Shown one piece after another: positions 24,619 to 32,119 of a DNA stretch of 64,000 nt. Origin of the DNA: CAZPXH01 sp964591085. Lineage in GTDB: Bacteria > Spirochaetota > Spirochaetia > DSM-27196 > CAZPXH01. Under the pieces are notes generated by a model. That model made no database searches. It was not told the DNA's origin and saw only the letters and a program-made list of their open reading frames with translations. How positions within the stretch are numbered: position 1 is the stretch's first letter; every line of letters starts with the position of its first letter. Both the position numbers and the translations under genes were made by a program. The stretch lies in NCBI GenBank assembly GCA_964591085.1, contig CAZPXH010000001.1, positions 62,001 to 126,000 of the forward strand, in the 5' to 3' direction.

Positions 24619-25595
24619 TGCCTAGCGCGCGCACCTATACGCCCGGTTCGGTGATCTACTTCACTGGCGACCGCGCCGACCGGATCTTCATACTCAAGTC
24701 CGGACGGGTCAGCCTCCGCAGCACAGACATTGAGACCGGCGTGGAAAACCGTGACTTCATTCGGACCGGCGAGTTCTTCGGGGTGAAGAGCGCCCTCGGG
24801 GGATACCCGCGGGAAGAGGACGCCATGGTGGAGTCTGATGCGGCTGTTCTGATCTTCTCGGTGCCAGAGTTTGAGGCGCTCGCCAGCCAGAACACGCGGA
24901 TCATCCTCCAGATGCTGAAGGTGTTTTCCAATCAGCTGCGGCGCATCCAGGGCAAGGTCCGCAACGTGATGGCGGTGGAGGAGCAGAAGAACCCCGAACG
25001 CGGTCTCTATGAGATCGGTGAGTTCTACCTCCAGAAGCGGCGCTACCGGCAGGCCTGCTATGCGCTTGGTCGCTACATCCAGCTCTATCCGCAGGGTCAG
25101 TGGGTTGCCGATGCAAGGCGGAAGCTCCACGAAGCCGAGGACTATGCCCAGCGCTACGGCGATGGGAAGGGACCGCAGCAGCCCGTTGATCGCCAGCCCG
25201 CGCGTCCCAAGCTGAGCGGCGTTGCCGAGCGCTACTACCAGGGTGAAACGCTTGCGGCAAAGGGCGAGTACGGGCGGGCCATCCGAGTCTTCACCGAGGT
25301 TGCCACCAGTGATGACGTTGAGTACGTGGCTTCCGCGCAGTACGCGATCGGGCAGGCCCTCTTCCACATGAAGCAGTACGAGAAATCCATCCAGCAGCTC
25401 CAGGCATTCATCAAGGGGCATCGGGAAGCAGAGCAGGTTCCGGACGGGCTGTTTCTTATTGGCGCTGCCTATGCGGCGCTTGGTGACAATGAGCGCGCAG
25501 AAACCTTCCTGAAGCAGATCCTGCGAACGGAAGGGGTCTCTGACGAGACTCGGCGCAAGGCCACCAAGCAGCTGCGCCAGATCAAGGCGGCCTGA
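24618..25595 (+). CDS. cyclic-nucleotide-binding-fold protein fused to TPR repeats
   Basis: In the 325 residues, positions 1-110 form a cNMP-binding beta-roll. There is no DNA-binding domain. Instead a helix linker leads to TPR-like repeats (about 128-175 and 200-320) resembling the YbgF/BamD type. The phosphate-binding cassette is degenerate: FFGVKSALGGYPREEDA lacks the normal Glu and the Arg-Ser/Thr-Ala pattern, so nucleotide binding is doubtful. TTG 24618 is chosen because GAGGAG lies 6 nt upstream. The next gene, one base away, encodes a complete Crp/Fnr regulator, and the two are clearly one unit. Confidence 0.85.
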   Translation: MPSARTYTPGSVIYFTGDRADRIFILKSGRVSLRSTDIETGVENRDFIRTGEFFGVKSALGGYPREEDAMVESDAAVLIFSVPEFEALASQNTRIILQMLKVFSNQLRRIQGKVRNVMAVEEQKNPERGLYEIGEFYLQKRRYRQACYALGRYIQLYPQGQWVADARRKLHEAEDYAQRYGDGKGPQQPVDRQPARPKLSGVAERYYQGETLAAKGEYGRAIRVFTEVATSDDVEYVASAQYAIGQALFHMKQYEKSIQQLQAFIKGHREAEQVPDGLFLIGAAYAALGDNERAETFLKQILRTEGVSDETRRKATKQLRQIKAA

Positions 25596-25596
25596 C

Positions 25597-26241
25597 GTGA
25601 GCAGTCTCAACAGCGCGGCATTTGACCGCTTTGCCAAGACATTTCAGGCAGGGGACATCATCTTCTGTGAGCACGAACCGGGAGACAGCTTCTACTTTGT
25701 TCAGCAGGGCAGGGTGCGGATCTTCCGCGTCATGGGTGGCGTTGAAAAGACCATAGACGAGCTTGAGCCGGGCGAAGTCTTTGGTGAGATGGCAATCCTG
25801 GAAGAAGCCCCGCGCTCGGCCGGTGCAATGGCGGTGGATGAGGTCCGGGTCCTTGAGCTGAACAAGGCCAACTTTGAAATCCTGATGCAGGGCAATCCGC
25901 AGATTGCCATGATGACGCTGAAACTCCTGACCAAACGCATCTACGACCAGCGGCGCAGATTCCAGATCCTGACCCTGCCAGACGAACAGGCGAAAGTCAT
26001 GGACGTGTTTCTGATGCTGGAAGAGCGCAATCCGCCGGATGAAGACGATTCCAATGAACGGCACTTTCCCGGGACAAGCATTGATGACGTCGCACACTGG
26101 GCCGGCTTGCAGCCCGAGCGAGCCCGCGCGGTGATCTCCCATTTCCAGTCGCAGAACCGGCTTACGGTGGACAACCGTGGAATCACGGTGCAGAACATCA
26201 AGGACTTTGAGCGCACGGTGAAGAGCCGGAAGGACGGCTGA
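25597..26241 (+). CDS. Crp/Fnr family transcription regulator
   Basis: The 214 residues contain an N-terminal cNMP-binding domain (about 8-120). Its phosphate-binding cassette is well kept (FGEMAILEEAPRSAGAMA, with Glu and Arg), so it could bind cAMP or another cyclic nucleotide. The dimer helix is QIAMMTLKLLTKRIYDQRRR. The C-terminal winged helix (about 145-205) includes SIDDVAHWAGLQPERARAVI as the HTH. The start is GTG 25597, one base after the stop of the cNMP-TPR gene. No adenylate or diguanylate cyclase is seen in the window, so the ligand is unknown. Confidence 0.88.
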   Translation: MSSLNSAAFDRFAKTFQAGDIIFCEHEPGDSFYFVQQGRVRIFRVMGGVEKTIDELEPGEVFGEMAILEEAPRSAGAMAVDEVRVLELNKANFEILMQGNPQIAMMTLKLLTKRIYDQRRRFQILTLPDEQAKVMDVFLMLEERNPPDEDDSNERHFPGTSIDDVAHWAGLQPERARAVISHFQSQNRLTVDNRGITVQNIKDFERTVKSRKDG

Positions 26242-26280
26242 CGCGCGCGGGCCCGGGACGGAGCCCGGACCCGCGCGCGT
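26241..26280. terminator. GC-rich hairpin between convergent genes
   Basis: ACGCGCGCGGG (26241-26251) pairs perfectly with CCCGCGCGCGT (26270-26280), and an inner CCGGG/CCCGG extends it around a 6-nt loop. There is no T-run on either strand. It sits between convergent transcription units and probably ends or stabilises both transcripts. Confidence 0.55.
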
Positions 26281-26312
26281 CGGTAAGACAGGCTGGACGT
26301 TGGCCGCCGCAG

Positions 26313-27101
26313 CTAGAGAAAAATGTCCACGCTGGACCCGATTTCCGGGAGCGAAGAGCCCGTCCCCAGGTTGCCAACGTCAACAAACCATGCCCCGCTC
26401 CCCACAACACTGGTGCGAACCGTCAGACCAATAGCCAGTTGTCCTCGGGTGCGGCCAACAGCAAGTGCGTAGACCAGGTCCCCGGTTGGCGTGGTTGTGC
26501 GTATGCCCAGCTCCACCGCCGTCATGAGCCCAAGGGGAGAGAGCGCAATGCCACTGAAGGCATAGGTCTGCGAGTCGTTAGCCGCGAGCAGTCCAACCGT
26601 TGCGTAGGCACGCGCGCCGACTACGAAGCGTCCACCCAGGCCTCGCTGGTATCCGCCGCCAGCCATCAGCTCGATGATGCTTACTCCTGGAATATCGGCG
26701 CTTCCGTCTGCTGACTGGGTGTCCACGGTCTGCAGCAGCGCGCCAAACCCAATGGCAACGGCCGGTTCAAGCGGTGTCAGTTGTATAGCCGCTTCCGCCG
26801 AATCCGCCGGTGCAAGCCGGTCCTGGATTGTGTCCGGGACCACACGGTCAATGAACCCTGCGGTGGCGTCCCGGCTTCGCTCCAGAAATCTCGTGCCATC
26901 CGCAGTTCGCCAGCGAATCTGTGCCTGATTTGAATCCAGATCATCGGGATCCACCGCTGGCGCCGGGCCCCATTGAACAGAGACCTCTCCCGCGATCGGT
27001 GGAGCCGGCGGTGCTTCCTCCTGGCCAAAGACCGGAAGGGTAATTGCGGCCAGCATCAGAATCAGGAGGGGTACCCTGCTCCGTTTGCCTCGGCCCATCA
27101 T
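26313..27101 (-). CDS. exported protein, possible outer-membrane beta-barrel
   Basis: The 262 residues have a signal peptide (VPLLILMLAAITLPVFG, about 10-26). A Pro/Ala/Asp-rich segment and then alternating Gly/aromatic/hydrophobic strands follow (about 110-262, for example GGGYQRGLGGRFVVGARAYA), compatible with a small beta-barrel. The C-terminus ends in SVDIFL; a terminal hydrophobic pair is not the classic terminal Phe. The start ATG at 27101 or 27098 overlaps the stop of the lipoprotein gene. I do not recognise a family. Location in the outer membrane is inferred from composition. Confidence 0.65.
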   Translation of the reverse strand: MMGRGKRSRVPLLILMLAAITLPVFGQEEAPPAPPIAGEVSVQWGPAPAVDPDDLDSNQAQIRWRTADGTRFLERSRDATAGFIDRVVPDTIQDRLAPADSAEAAIQLTPLEPAVAIGFGALLQTVDTQSADGSADIPGVSIIELMAGGGYQRGLGGRFVVGARAYATVGLLAANDSQTYAFSGIALSPLGLMTAVELGIRTTTPTGDLVYALAVGRTRGQLAIGLTVRTSVVGSGAWFVDVGNLGTGSSLPEIGSSVDIFL

Positions 27102-27772
27102 CGGTTGCCGGCGAGCACCGAGACGATGTCGTCCGCGAGCAGGACGGCACGCACCCGTTCGTCAGCGGCAACCGATCCTCCGGGAACCACCCACTGCCGA
27201 TTGTCTTCCTGGCTTCCGGCTGGAATCGCCTGAAGGAAGGCTGGCCCGTTGTTCGCCGTGACAAAGTAGCTGCCCAGCACCGCACCGCTTGCCGCATCGT
27301 AGGCAAACACAGAGGCAGTCAGATTGCGCGAGGTCTCTACCACCAACAGAACCTGGATCCCGGTGGCCTGGGAAATTGCAGACAAAAGCTCACGAAAGTC
27401 GGTCATAAGGGTCTGGGAAGAGTCAAAACTGGTTGCATCCAGGAGTTCGGTGAACAGCGCCTCGCTTAGCGTGGCAGATCCGCCTCCCTGAATCTGGCCT
27501 GCAACCCCATTGAGTACGTGGAAGCGGCCAACCGCCACGTCCTCCGGTACCGCTGTCTCATCTACAATCATCAGCGGGCGGAAACCCTGCTCCACCATGG
27601 ATGCGTACAGCGAGTTCAGCAGTGCCCCGTCATTGTCACCGCGCACCGTTACACCAATTGCCGTTCCCTCCGAGAGGGGTGCCTCAATTGCCGTACGACG
27701 CACATAGGTCTGGCAGGAAAGCAGGAGCAGCACCATTGCTGTCATCCCGGCCAATTGCGCAAGTCTCTTCAT
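27098..27772 (-). CDS. lipoprotein, unknown function
   Basis: The 224 residues have a lipoprotein signal (MTAMVLLLLSCQTYV; lipidated Cys at about residue 20). A mixed alpha/beta domain follows with no motif I recognise. Phrases such as GIQVLLVVETSRNLTASVFAYDAASGAVLGSYFV recall small periplasmic proteins of the FlgO/LPP20 or penicillin-binding-activator type (shown here in part only). AAGGAGG lies ideally before ATG 27772, so the start is secure. The stop overlaps the start of the putative barrel protein, suggesting a lipoprotein/barrel pair. Confidence 0.75.
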   Translation of the reverse strand: MKRLAQLAGMTAMVLLLLSCQTYVRRTAIEAPLSEGTAIGVTVRGDNDGALLNSLYASMVEQGFRPLMIVDETAVPEDVAVGRFHVLNGVAGQIQGGGSATLSEALFTELLDATSFDSSQTLMTDFRELLSAISQATGIQVLLVVETSRNLTASVFAYDAASGAVLGSYFVTANNGPAFLQAIPAGSQEDNRQWVVPGGSVAADERVRAVLLADDIVSVLAGNR

Positions 27773-27793
27773 GTGAAATCCTCCTTAGCCTCC

Positions 27794-27822
27794 ATTATTT
27801 CGGCATCGTTCAAGACGTGCAA
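27794..27822 (-). promoter_or_regulatory. candidate promoter for the lipoprotein gene
   Basis: On the minus strand TTGCAC (27822-27817) and AATAAT (27799-27794) are 17 nt apart. The start point would fall a few bases before AAGGAGG and ATG 27772. The -10 is good (5 of 6) and the -35 is weak. Confidence 0.45.
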
Positions 27823-27889
27823 GGAAAGGTCCGGAAACCCGGATGCCACAGTGCGCAAGCGCGTAGAAAACGGCACATCGGCGAGAGAA

Positions 27890-27961
27890 AGCCAGAAGAG
27901 GGAATCGAACCCTCGACCTGCTCATTACGAGTGAGCTGCTCTACCGCTGAGCTATTCTGGC
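27890..27961 (-). tRNA. tRNA-Thr (anticodon CGT)
   Basis: On the minus strand a cloverleaf is formed: acceptor GCCAGAA/TTCTGGC, anticodon stem GCTCA/TGAGC around loop CTCGTAA (anticodon CGT), and T-arm GAGGG/TTCGATT/CCCTC. The 3' CCA is not encoded. It decodes ACG. Confidence 0.93.
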
Positions 27962-27971
27962 GAGACCCTCA

Positions 27972-28001
27972 AGAATACCCTCCGCGATTCGGCTGCATCA
28001 A
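27972..28001 (-). promoter_or_regulatory. candidate promoter for tRNA-Thr
   Basis: On the minus strand TTGATG (28001-27996), an 18-nt spacer and TATTCT (27977-27972) place the start a few bases before the tRNA. Moderate match. Confidence 0.4.
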
Positions 28002-28034
28002 GACGGACGGCATTTCGCCGACACTCAAAGCAGG

Positions 28035-28907
28035 ATGCTACGGGGAATCTACACCGCTGCCAGCGGAATGATTGCGGCGCAGAATCGGATGGACACCCTG
28101 TCCAACAACCTCGCAAACGTGGATACGGAGGCCTTCAAGCGTGACATCACCGTGGACAAGGCGTTCCCGGAACTACTGATCCGGCGGGTTCAGGATGACG
28201 GCGTCTTTGGCATCCCCCCAAGCGGAATCTTCCCGCTTACCGGGAGTATTGACGTTGCGCCGGTTGTCGGTCGCCTCGGGACGGGCGTTGAAACCAACGA
28301 GATCTACACAGACTTCCAGCAGGGGAGCCTGGAGCAGACGGACAATCCATTCGACTTTGCCATGGAAGATGACGGGTTCTTTGTGGTACAGACTCCGAAC
28401 GGCGAGCGTCTCACCCGCAACGGCAGCTTCCACCTGGGAGTGGAGGGGCTTCTGGTAACCAAGGAAGGCTTCCCCGTTCTTGGAGAGGAAGGTCCCATCC
28501 AGCTCAAGCTCAACAACTTCCGTGTGGAAAGCGACGGCACCATCTTCTACAACCCGCTCCTGCAGGATGACCCCCAAAGGCTCATAGCAAGCGGGGAAAA
28601 CCAGTGGGAAGAGATCGAAGTGCTGGATCGCATGCGAATTGTTGACGTGGACCAGCCCCGGTACCTCCGCAAACAGGGTTCCAGCCTCTACCTGGAGACC
28701 CTGGAGTCCGGTGTCGCGCAGGAACAGGAAGGAACCGAACGGCCCACCGTGCGGCAGGGCTTCCTGGAGACCGCGAACGTCAATCCGGTGCGGTCCATGG
28801 TGGAGATGATCAGCGTCAACCGGTCCTATGAGGCAAACCAGCGCGTGGTTCGCGCTCAGGAAGACGCAACGGACCGCCTGATCAACCAGGTGATGATACT
28901 CAGATAA
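28035..28907 (+). CDS. flgF: flagellar rod protein FlgF
   Basis: This proximal rod component of the flagellar basal body spans the periplasm. The 290 residues have the FlgBCFG N-terminal signature GIYTAASGMIAAQNRMDTLSNNLANVDTEAF (in part: NNLANVDTEAFKRD). They end with the family C-terminus GFLETANVNPVRSMVEMISVNRSYEANQR (in part: SVNRSYEANQRVV). It precedes flgG by 11 nt. FlgF rather than FlgG is chosen from gene order and a longer, more divergent centre; both are rod proteins. In spirochaetes the flagella are periplasmic. The start ATG has AGG close upstream; I see no flagellar sigma-28 promoter in the 73-nt gap before it. Confidence 0.9.
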   Translation: MLRGIYTAASGMIAAQNRMDTLSNNLANVDTEAFKRDITVDKAFPELLIRRVQDDGVFGIPPSGIFPLTGSIDVAPVVGRLGTGVETNEIYTDFQQGSLEQTDNPFDFAMEDDGFFVVQTPNGERLTRNGSFHLGVEGLLVTKEGFPVLGEEGPIQLKLNNFRVESDGTIFYNPLLQDDPQRLIASGENQWEEIEVLDRMRIVDVDQPRYLRKQGSSLYLETLESGVAQEQEGTERPTVRQGFLETANVNPVRSMVEMISVNRSYEANQRVVRAQEDATDRLINQVMILR

Positions 28908-28918
28908 GGAGCATACAG

Positions 28919-29713
28919 GTGGTACGCAGTCTGTACAGCGCGGCTTCCGGGATGATTGGCCAGCAGGCCAACATCGATACAATTTCCAACAACCTCGCCA
29001 ACGTGAACACCACTGGCTTCAAGCGAAACCGTGCCGACTTTGAGGACCTGATTTACCAGACCCGCCGAGTCGCCGGTACACCCGCTACCGAACTCACGCT
29101 TGTACCGGTTGGGGAGCAGTTCGGTAACGGTGTGCGTGTTGCGGCAACCCAGAAGCTCTACACGCAGGGTGCTCTCCAGCAGACCGACAGCATCAGCGAC
29201 ATGGCCATTGAAGGCGAAGGATTCTTCCGCGTTGTGACCCCGGACGGCAGTTTCGCTTACACCCGGGACGGGAGCTTCAAGATTGATGAGAACGGCCAGT
29301 TTGTAACCAGCAACGGCTATCGTCTTTCGCCGGAAGTCATCCTTCCGGAGGACTTTGACCGGGAAAGCGTCTCTGTCAGCAGGGAAGGACAGGTAAGCGT
29401 TCGTCTCCCCGGGGACGATGTACCGATTGAGGTTGGCCAGATCCAACTGTATCGATTTGTGAACCCTGCCGGGCTATCGGCCATTGGCGACAACGCGTTG
29501 CGGGTAACCCAGGCCTCCGGCGAGGCAATTCCGGGCACCCCCGGGATAGACAGTATGGGATCTGTGCTGCACCAGTTCCTTGAGGCGTCCAACGTGTCGG
29601 TGGTCCGGGAAATGGTTGACATGATTGTCGCGCAGCGCGCCTACGAGATGAACAGCCGGGCCATCCAGACCAGTGACACCATGCTGGGCATTGCAAACAG
29701 CCTGAAGCGCTAA
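28919..29713 (+). CDS. flgG: flagellar distal rod protein FlgG
   Basis: The distal rod subunit is 264 residues. The N-terminal YSAASGMIGQQANIDTISNN and NNLANVNTTGFKRNRADFE, the central GEGFFRV and the C-terminal EMVDMIVAQRAYEMNSRAI are canonical FlgG features. The length matches E. coli FlgG (260). The start is GTG 28919 with AAGGAG upstream. It lies between flgF and the flgJ-type gene, the usual rod-assembly order. Export is by the flagellar type III system, so no signal peptide is expected and none is seen. Confidence 0.95.
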   Translation: MVRSLYSAASGMIGQQANIDTISNNLANVNTTGFKRNRADFEDLIYQTRRVAGTPATELTLVPVGEQFGNGVRVAATQKLYTQGALQQTDSISDMAIEGEGFFRVVTPDGSFAYTRDGSFKIDENGQFVTSNGYRLSPEVILPEDFDRESVSVSREGQVSVRLPGDDVPIEVGQIQLYRFVNPAGLSAIGDNALRVTQASGEAIPGTPGIDSMGSVLHQFLEASNVSVVREMVDMIVAQRAYEMNSRAIQTSDTMLGIANSLKR

Positions 29714-29727
29714 GGGAGTAGAGGAAG

Positions 29728-30114
29728 ATGGATCCCGTAGCAGCACAGACAGCCGCCAGACTCCGGGCCGCGCAGTCCGCCAGTGACCTGCAGGGACTGC
29801 GTACGCTCGCGGCCCAGGGCAACTCCCCGGAAGCGATCCGGGAAATTGCCGAGGAGTTCGAGGCGCTGTTTGTGGGAATCATGCTGGACAGCATGCGTTC
29901 CACCCGCCAGCCGGAGCAGAACCTTCTGTACGGCGGAATGGCGGAGGACATGTTTGACGAGATGCTGTTTGACGAGTACGCGCGCCAGATCGCACAGAGT
30001 GGCGATCTTGGGATCGCGGATATGCTCGTTTCTGAACTCTCCCGCGCGGCCGGAGTATACGAAAGTGCACAATCCGGCGAGCGGAATTCTGCAGGGCTGA
30101 ACCTGGAAGGCTAA
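29728..30114 (+). CDS. flgJ: rod-binding protein, FlgJ N-terminal domain only
   Basis: The 128 residues match the rod-binding (cap) domain of FlgJ, with IAEEFEALFVGIMLDSMRST and GGMAEDMFDEMLFDEYARQI. The C-terminal muramidase domain present in proteobacterial FlgJ is absent, as in other spirochaetes, so a separate enzyme must open the peptidoglycan. It follows flgG by 14 nt with a good purine-rich site before the ATG, and ends the flagellar trio. The next gene begins after an independent promoter. Confidence 0.92.
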   Translation: MDPVAAQTAARLRAAQSASDLQGLRTLAAQGNSPEAIREIAEEFEALFVGIMLDSMRSTRQPEQNLLYGGMAEDMFDEMLFDEYARQIAQSGDLGIADMLVSELSRAAGVYESAQSGERNSAGLNLEG

Positions 30115-30161
30115 GTCGTTACAAGAGAATCACCTGGATGCTGTCCCTCGGAGGAAGCCGC

Positions 30162-30178
30162 TTGGCACGTTGATTGCT
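30162..30178 (+). promoter_or_regulatory. sigma-54 (-24/-12) promoter upstream of the RpoS-like gene
   Basis: TTGGCACGTTGATTGCT matches the sigma-54 consensus YTGGCACGNNNNTTGCW at every defined base. The invariant GG (30164-30165) and GC (30176-30177) are exactly 10 nt apart. With C30177 as -12 the start is about 30189, directly before GGTGG (30191-30195) and ATG 30201. No enhancer site for an activator is evident in the short gap, and flgJ lies immediately upstream. Confidence 0.88.
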
Positions 30179-30200
30179 CCTTCGATTAAAGGTGGTACGA

Positions 30201-31046
30201 ATGACCGATCGACGCAGGACAAACGGCTCCGAAGACGCCCTCAAGGCCTACTTCAACCAGATAAAGAACTCCCGGCTTCTGACGGCTGAGGAGGAGCAGC
30301 AGCTCTCCCGCCGGATCCAGAATGGGGATGACGCCGCACGGAAGCAGCTGATTGAGTGCAATCTTCGCCTGGTTGTAAAGATCGCTAAGCGTTACGCGGG
30401 CTCCGAGATGGAACTCCTGGACCTCATCCAGGAGGGAAACGTTGGCCTGCTGCACGCCGCGGGGAAGTTTGACTTCCGCAAGGAGGTTCGCTTCAGCACC
30501 TACGCGTCCTGGTGGATCAAGCAGGCAATCAGCCGGGCACTGGCGAACAAGCGCCGGGCAATCCGCCTACCGCATCGCAAGGAAGACGCCCTGCGTCGCA
30601 TTCAACGTGCCTTTACCGTGCTGAGCCAGAAGCTGATCCGCCGGCCGAGTGTTGACGAGGTGGCGGCAGAAGTAGGCATGTCCCGGCAGGACGTCCTGCA
30701 TATTCTCCTGGTGGCCAGCAGCCCGGTCAGCCTGGATGGCGAGCTTGGTGAGGAGGACAGCGGGACTCTCCACGACTTGTACGAGGACTACACCTACTCG
30801 CCGGAAGCTCCGCTGATGGCGGAAAGCATCCGGGAGGGAACGCTTGCAAGCCTGGACTGCCTGCACGAGCGGGAGCGGATCGTTATCCGCAGCAGATTTG
30901 CACTGGAAGGCGGGGACCGGAGCACCCTCAAGAGCATTAGTGACCAGATGGGGATCTCACCGGAAACGGTCCGGCAGATTGAGCTGCGGGCGCTTCGAAA
31001 GCTCCGGGCGCAGTCAGCGGAGTTGCGGGAGCTCGTCAGCGCCTGA
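30201..31046 (+). CDS. rpoS: RpoS-like (group 2) sigma-70 factor
   Basis: The 281-residue sigma factor has no region 1.1. Region 1.2 (DALKAYFNQIKNSRLLTAEE), regions 2.1-2.4 (NLRLVVKIAKRYAG, DLIQEGNVGLLHAAGKFD, FSTYASWWIKQAISRAL), region 3 and region 4.2 (ISDQMGISPETVRQIELRAL) are all intact. Size and layout match Borrelia RpoS (about 270) and SigB/RpoS-type alternative factors better than the housekeeping RpoD (over 500). ATG 30201 is chosen because GGTGG precedes it; the upstream TTG 30174 lies inside the sigma-54 promoter. Control by RpoN and a position after rod genes suggest a stress or motility-linked regulon. The name rpoS is by analogy. Confidence 0.82.
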   Translation: MTDRRRTNGSEDALKAYFNQIKNSRLLTAEEEQQLSRRIQNGDDAARKQLIECNLRLVVKIAKRYAGSEMELLDLIQEGNVGLLHAAGKFDFRKEVRFSTYASWWIKQAISRALANKRRAIRLPHRKEDALRRIQRAFTVLSQKLIRRPSVDEVAAEVGMSRQDVLHILLVASSPVSLDGELGEEDSGTLHDLYEDYTYSPEAPLMAESIREGTLASLDCLHERERIVIRSRFALEGGDRSTLKSISDQMGISPETVRQIELRALRKLRAQSAELRELVSA

Positions 31047-31123
31047 GAGGCGACTATCCGGCGTGCGCGGACCTGCTGGATTCCGCACTTGCCCGGAGGT
31101 CTGGCCGCGCCGATGATCATTCC

Positions 31124-32095
31124 GTGACGCGATATCGTCGCCGCCTGACCGGCCTGCTTAGCCTGATTGTGATCCTACTCGCCGCGGCGCTGCTGCTCCT
31201 CCCGGAGCCCGAGGTTCCCGCATCCGGTCCCTATGAAGGCTACCGGCAGAGAAGCAGGGACGCCGCCGTTGACGATGCCGCGGAGTCCACGCCCGGGTCC
31301 GGCACGGGCCAGGTGCCTGAGCGGGGCTATACGGACAGTGTTCCCAGTGAGGCGCAAGACTATCGGAATTCGTCCGAGGGCTCGGCAACGGTGTCTCTGA
31401 CGCGGCCGGAAGAGTCCGGAGACCTGCTTCCCGCCGGCCGGATTGCGGTGGTAATTGATGACGCGGGCAACCGGCCAGCGGATGTGGACGGCTTTGCTGC
31501 CCTGGGTCTGCCAATCACGATTGCGGTGCTGCCCCAGCTTCCCGGCACCACAGATGCTGCTGAGCGCGCCAGGCGGGCGGGCCTGGAGGTAATCCTCCAC
31601 CTTCCGCTTGAAGCCTCCACCGGACAATGGCCGGGTCCAGGCACGATCTTCACTACCAATACGGAAGACGAGATTGCAGAGCTGGTCCGCCAGAATCTCG
31701 CTAGTGTTCCGGGCGCAGTTGGGGTGAACAGCCACATGGGTTCCCTTGCTACCGCGGATCCCCGGGTGATGGCGAGCGTGTCCAGGGAGCTTGCGCGCCA
31801 TGGTGTCTTCTTCCTCGATTCACGGACAACTGCGCAGACGGTTGCGGCGCAGGAGGCTCGGCGGGCAGGGCTTCCTACCCTGGAACGCAGCGGATTTCTG
31901 GACAACAGTGCTGACTCCGAGGCGATCCGGGAAGCTCTCCTCGGCGCCGTCCGTGCCAACCAGGGTCAGGACGTGATCCTCATCGGGCACGCGGGGACGC
32001 AGACCCTTCCCGCTGTGCTCGGGCAAGAGCTTTCCCGCTTGCAGACGCTCGGCTGGGAGATTGTTCCGTTGTCGGCGCTTGTGCCTCAGTCCTGA
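31124..32095 (+). CDS. divergent polysaccharide deacetylase family protein
   Basis: The 323 residues comprise an N-terminal membrane anchor (LLSLIVILLAAALLLL, about 11-26), a disordered Ser/Gly/Glu-rich spacer (30-105) and a NodB-fold domain of the divergent polysaccharide deacetylase (YibQ) family. Family motifs are AVVIDDAGNR (the DD pair), HLPLEAS, NSHMGS and FLDSRTT. Activity of this family is not firmly established; it is thought to act on envelope polysaccharide in the periplasm. The start is GTG 31124. It follows the sigma gene by 77 nt with no terminator, so it may belong to the same transcript. A gap of 24 nt separates it from tsaD. Confidence 0.82.
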   Translation: MTRYRRRLTGLLSLIVILLAAALLLLPEPEVPASGPYEGYRQRSRDAAVDDAAESTPGSGTGQVPERGYTDSVPSEAQDYRNSSEGSATVSLTRPEESGDLLPAGRIAVVIDDAGNRPADVDGFAALGLPITIAVLPQLPGTTDAAERARRAGLEVILHLPLEASTGQWPGPGTIFTTNTEDEIAELVRQNLASVPGAVGVNSHMGSLATADPRVMASVSRELARHGVFFLDSRTTAQTVAAQEARRAGLPTLERSGFLDNSADSEAIREALLGAVRANQGQDVILIGHAGTQTLPAVLGQELSRLQTLGWEIVPLSALVPQS

Positions 32096-32119
32096 CAAGC
32101 GACATCCTCGAGGCGGATT

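Noticed and set aside
30174..30200. TTG start that would lengthen the sigma factor by nine residues
   Set aside because: It lies inside the -24/-12 promoter and upstream of the predicted transcript start.
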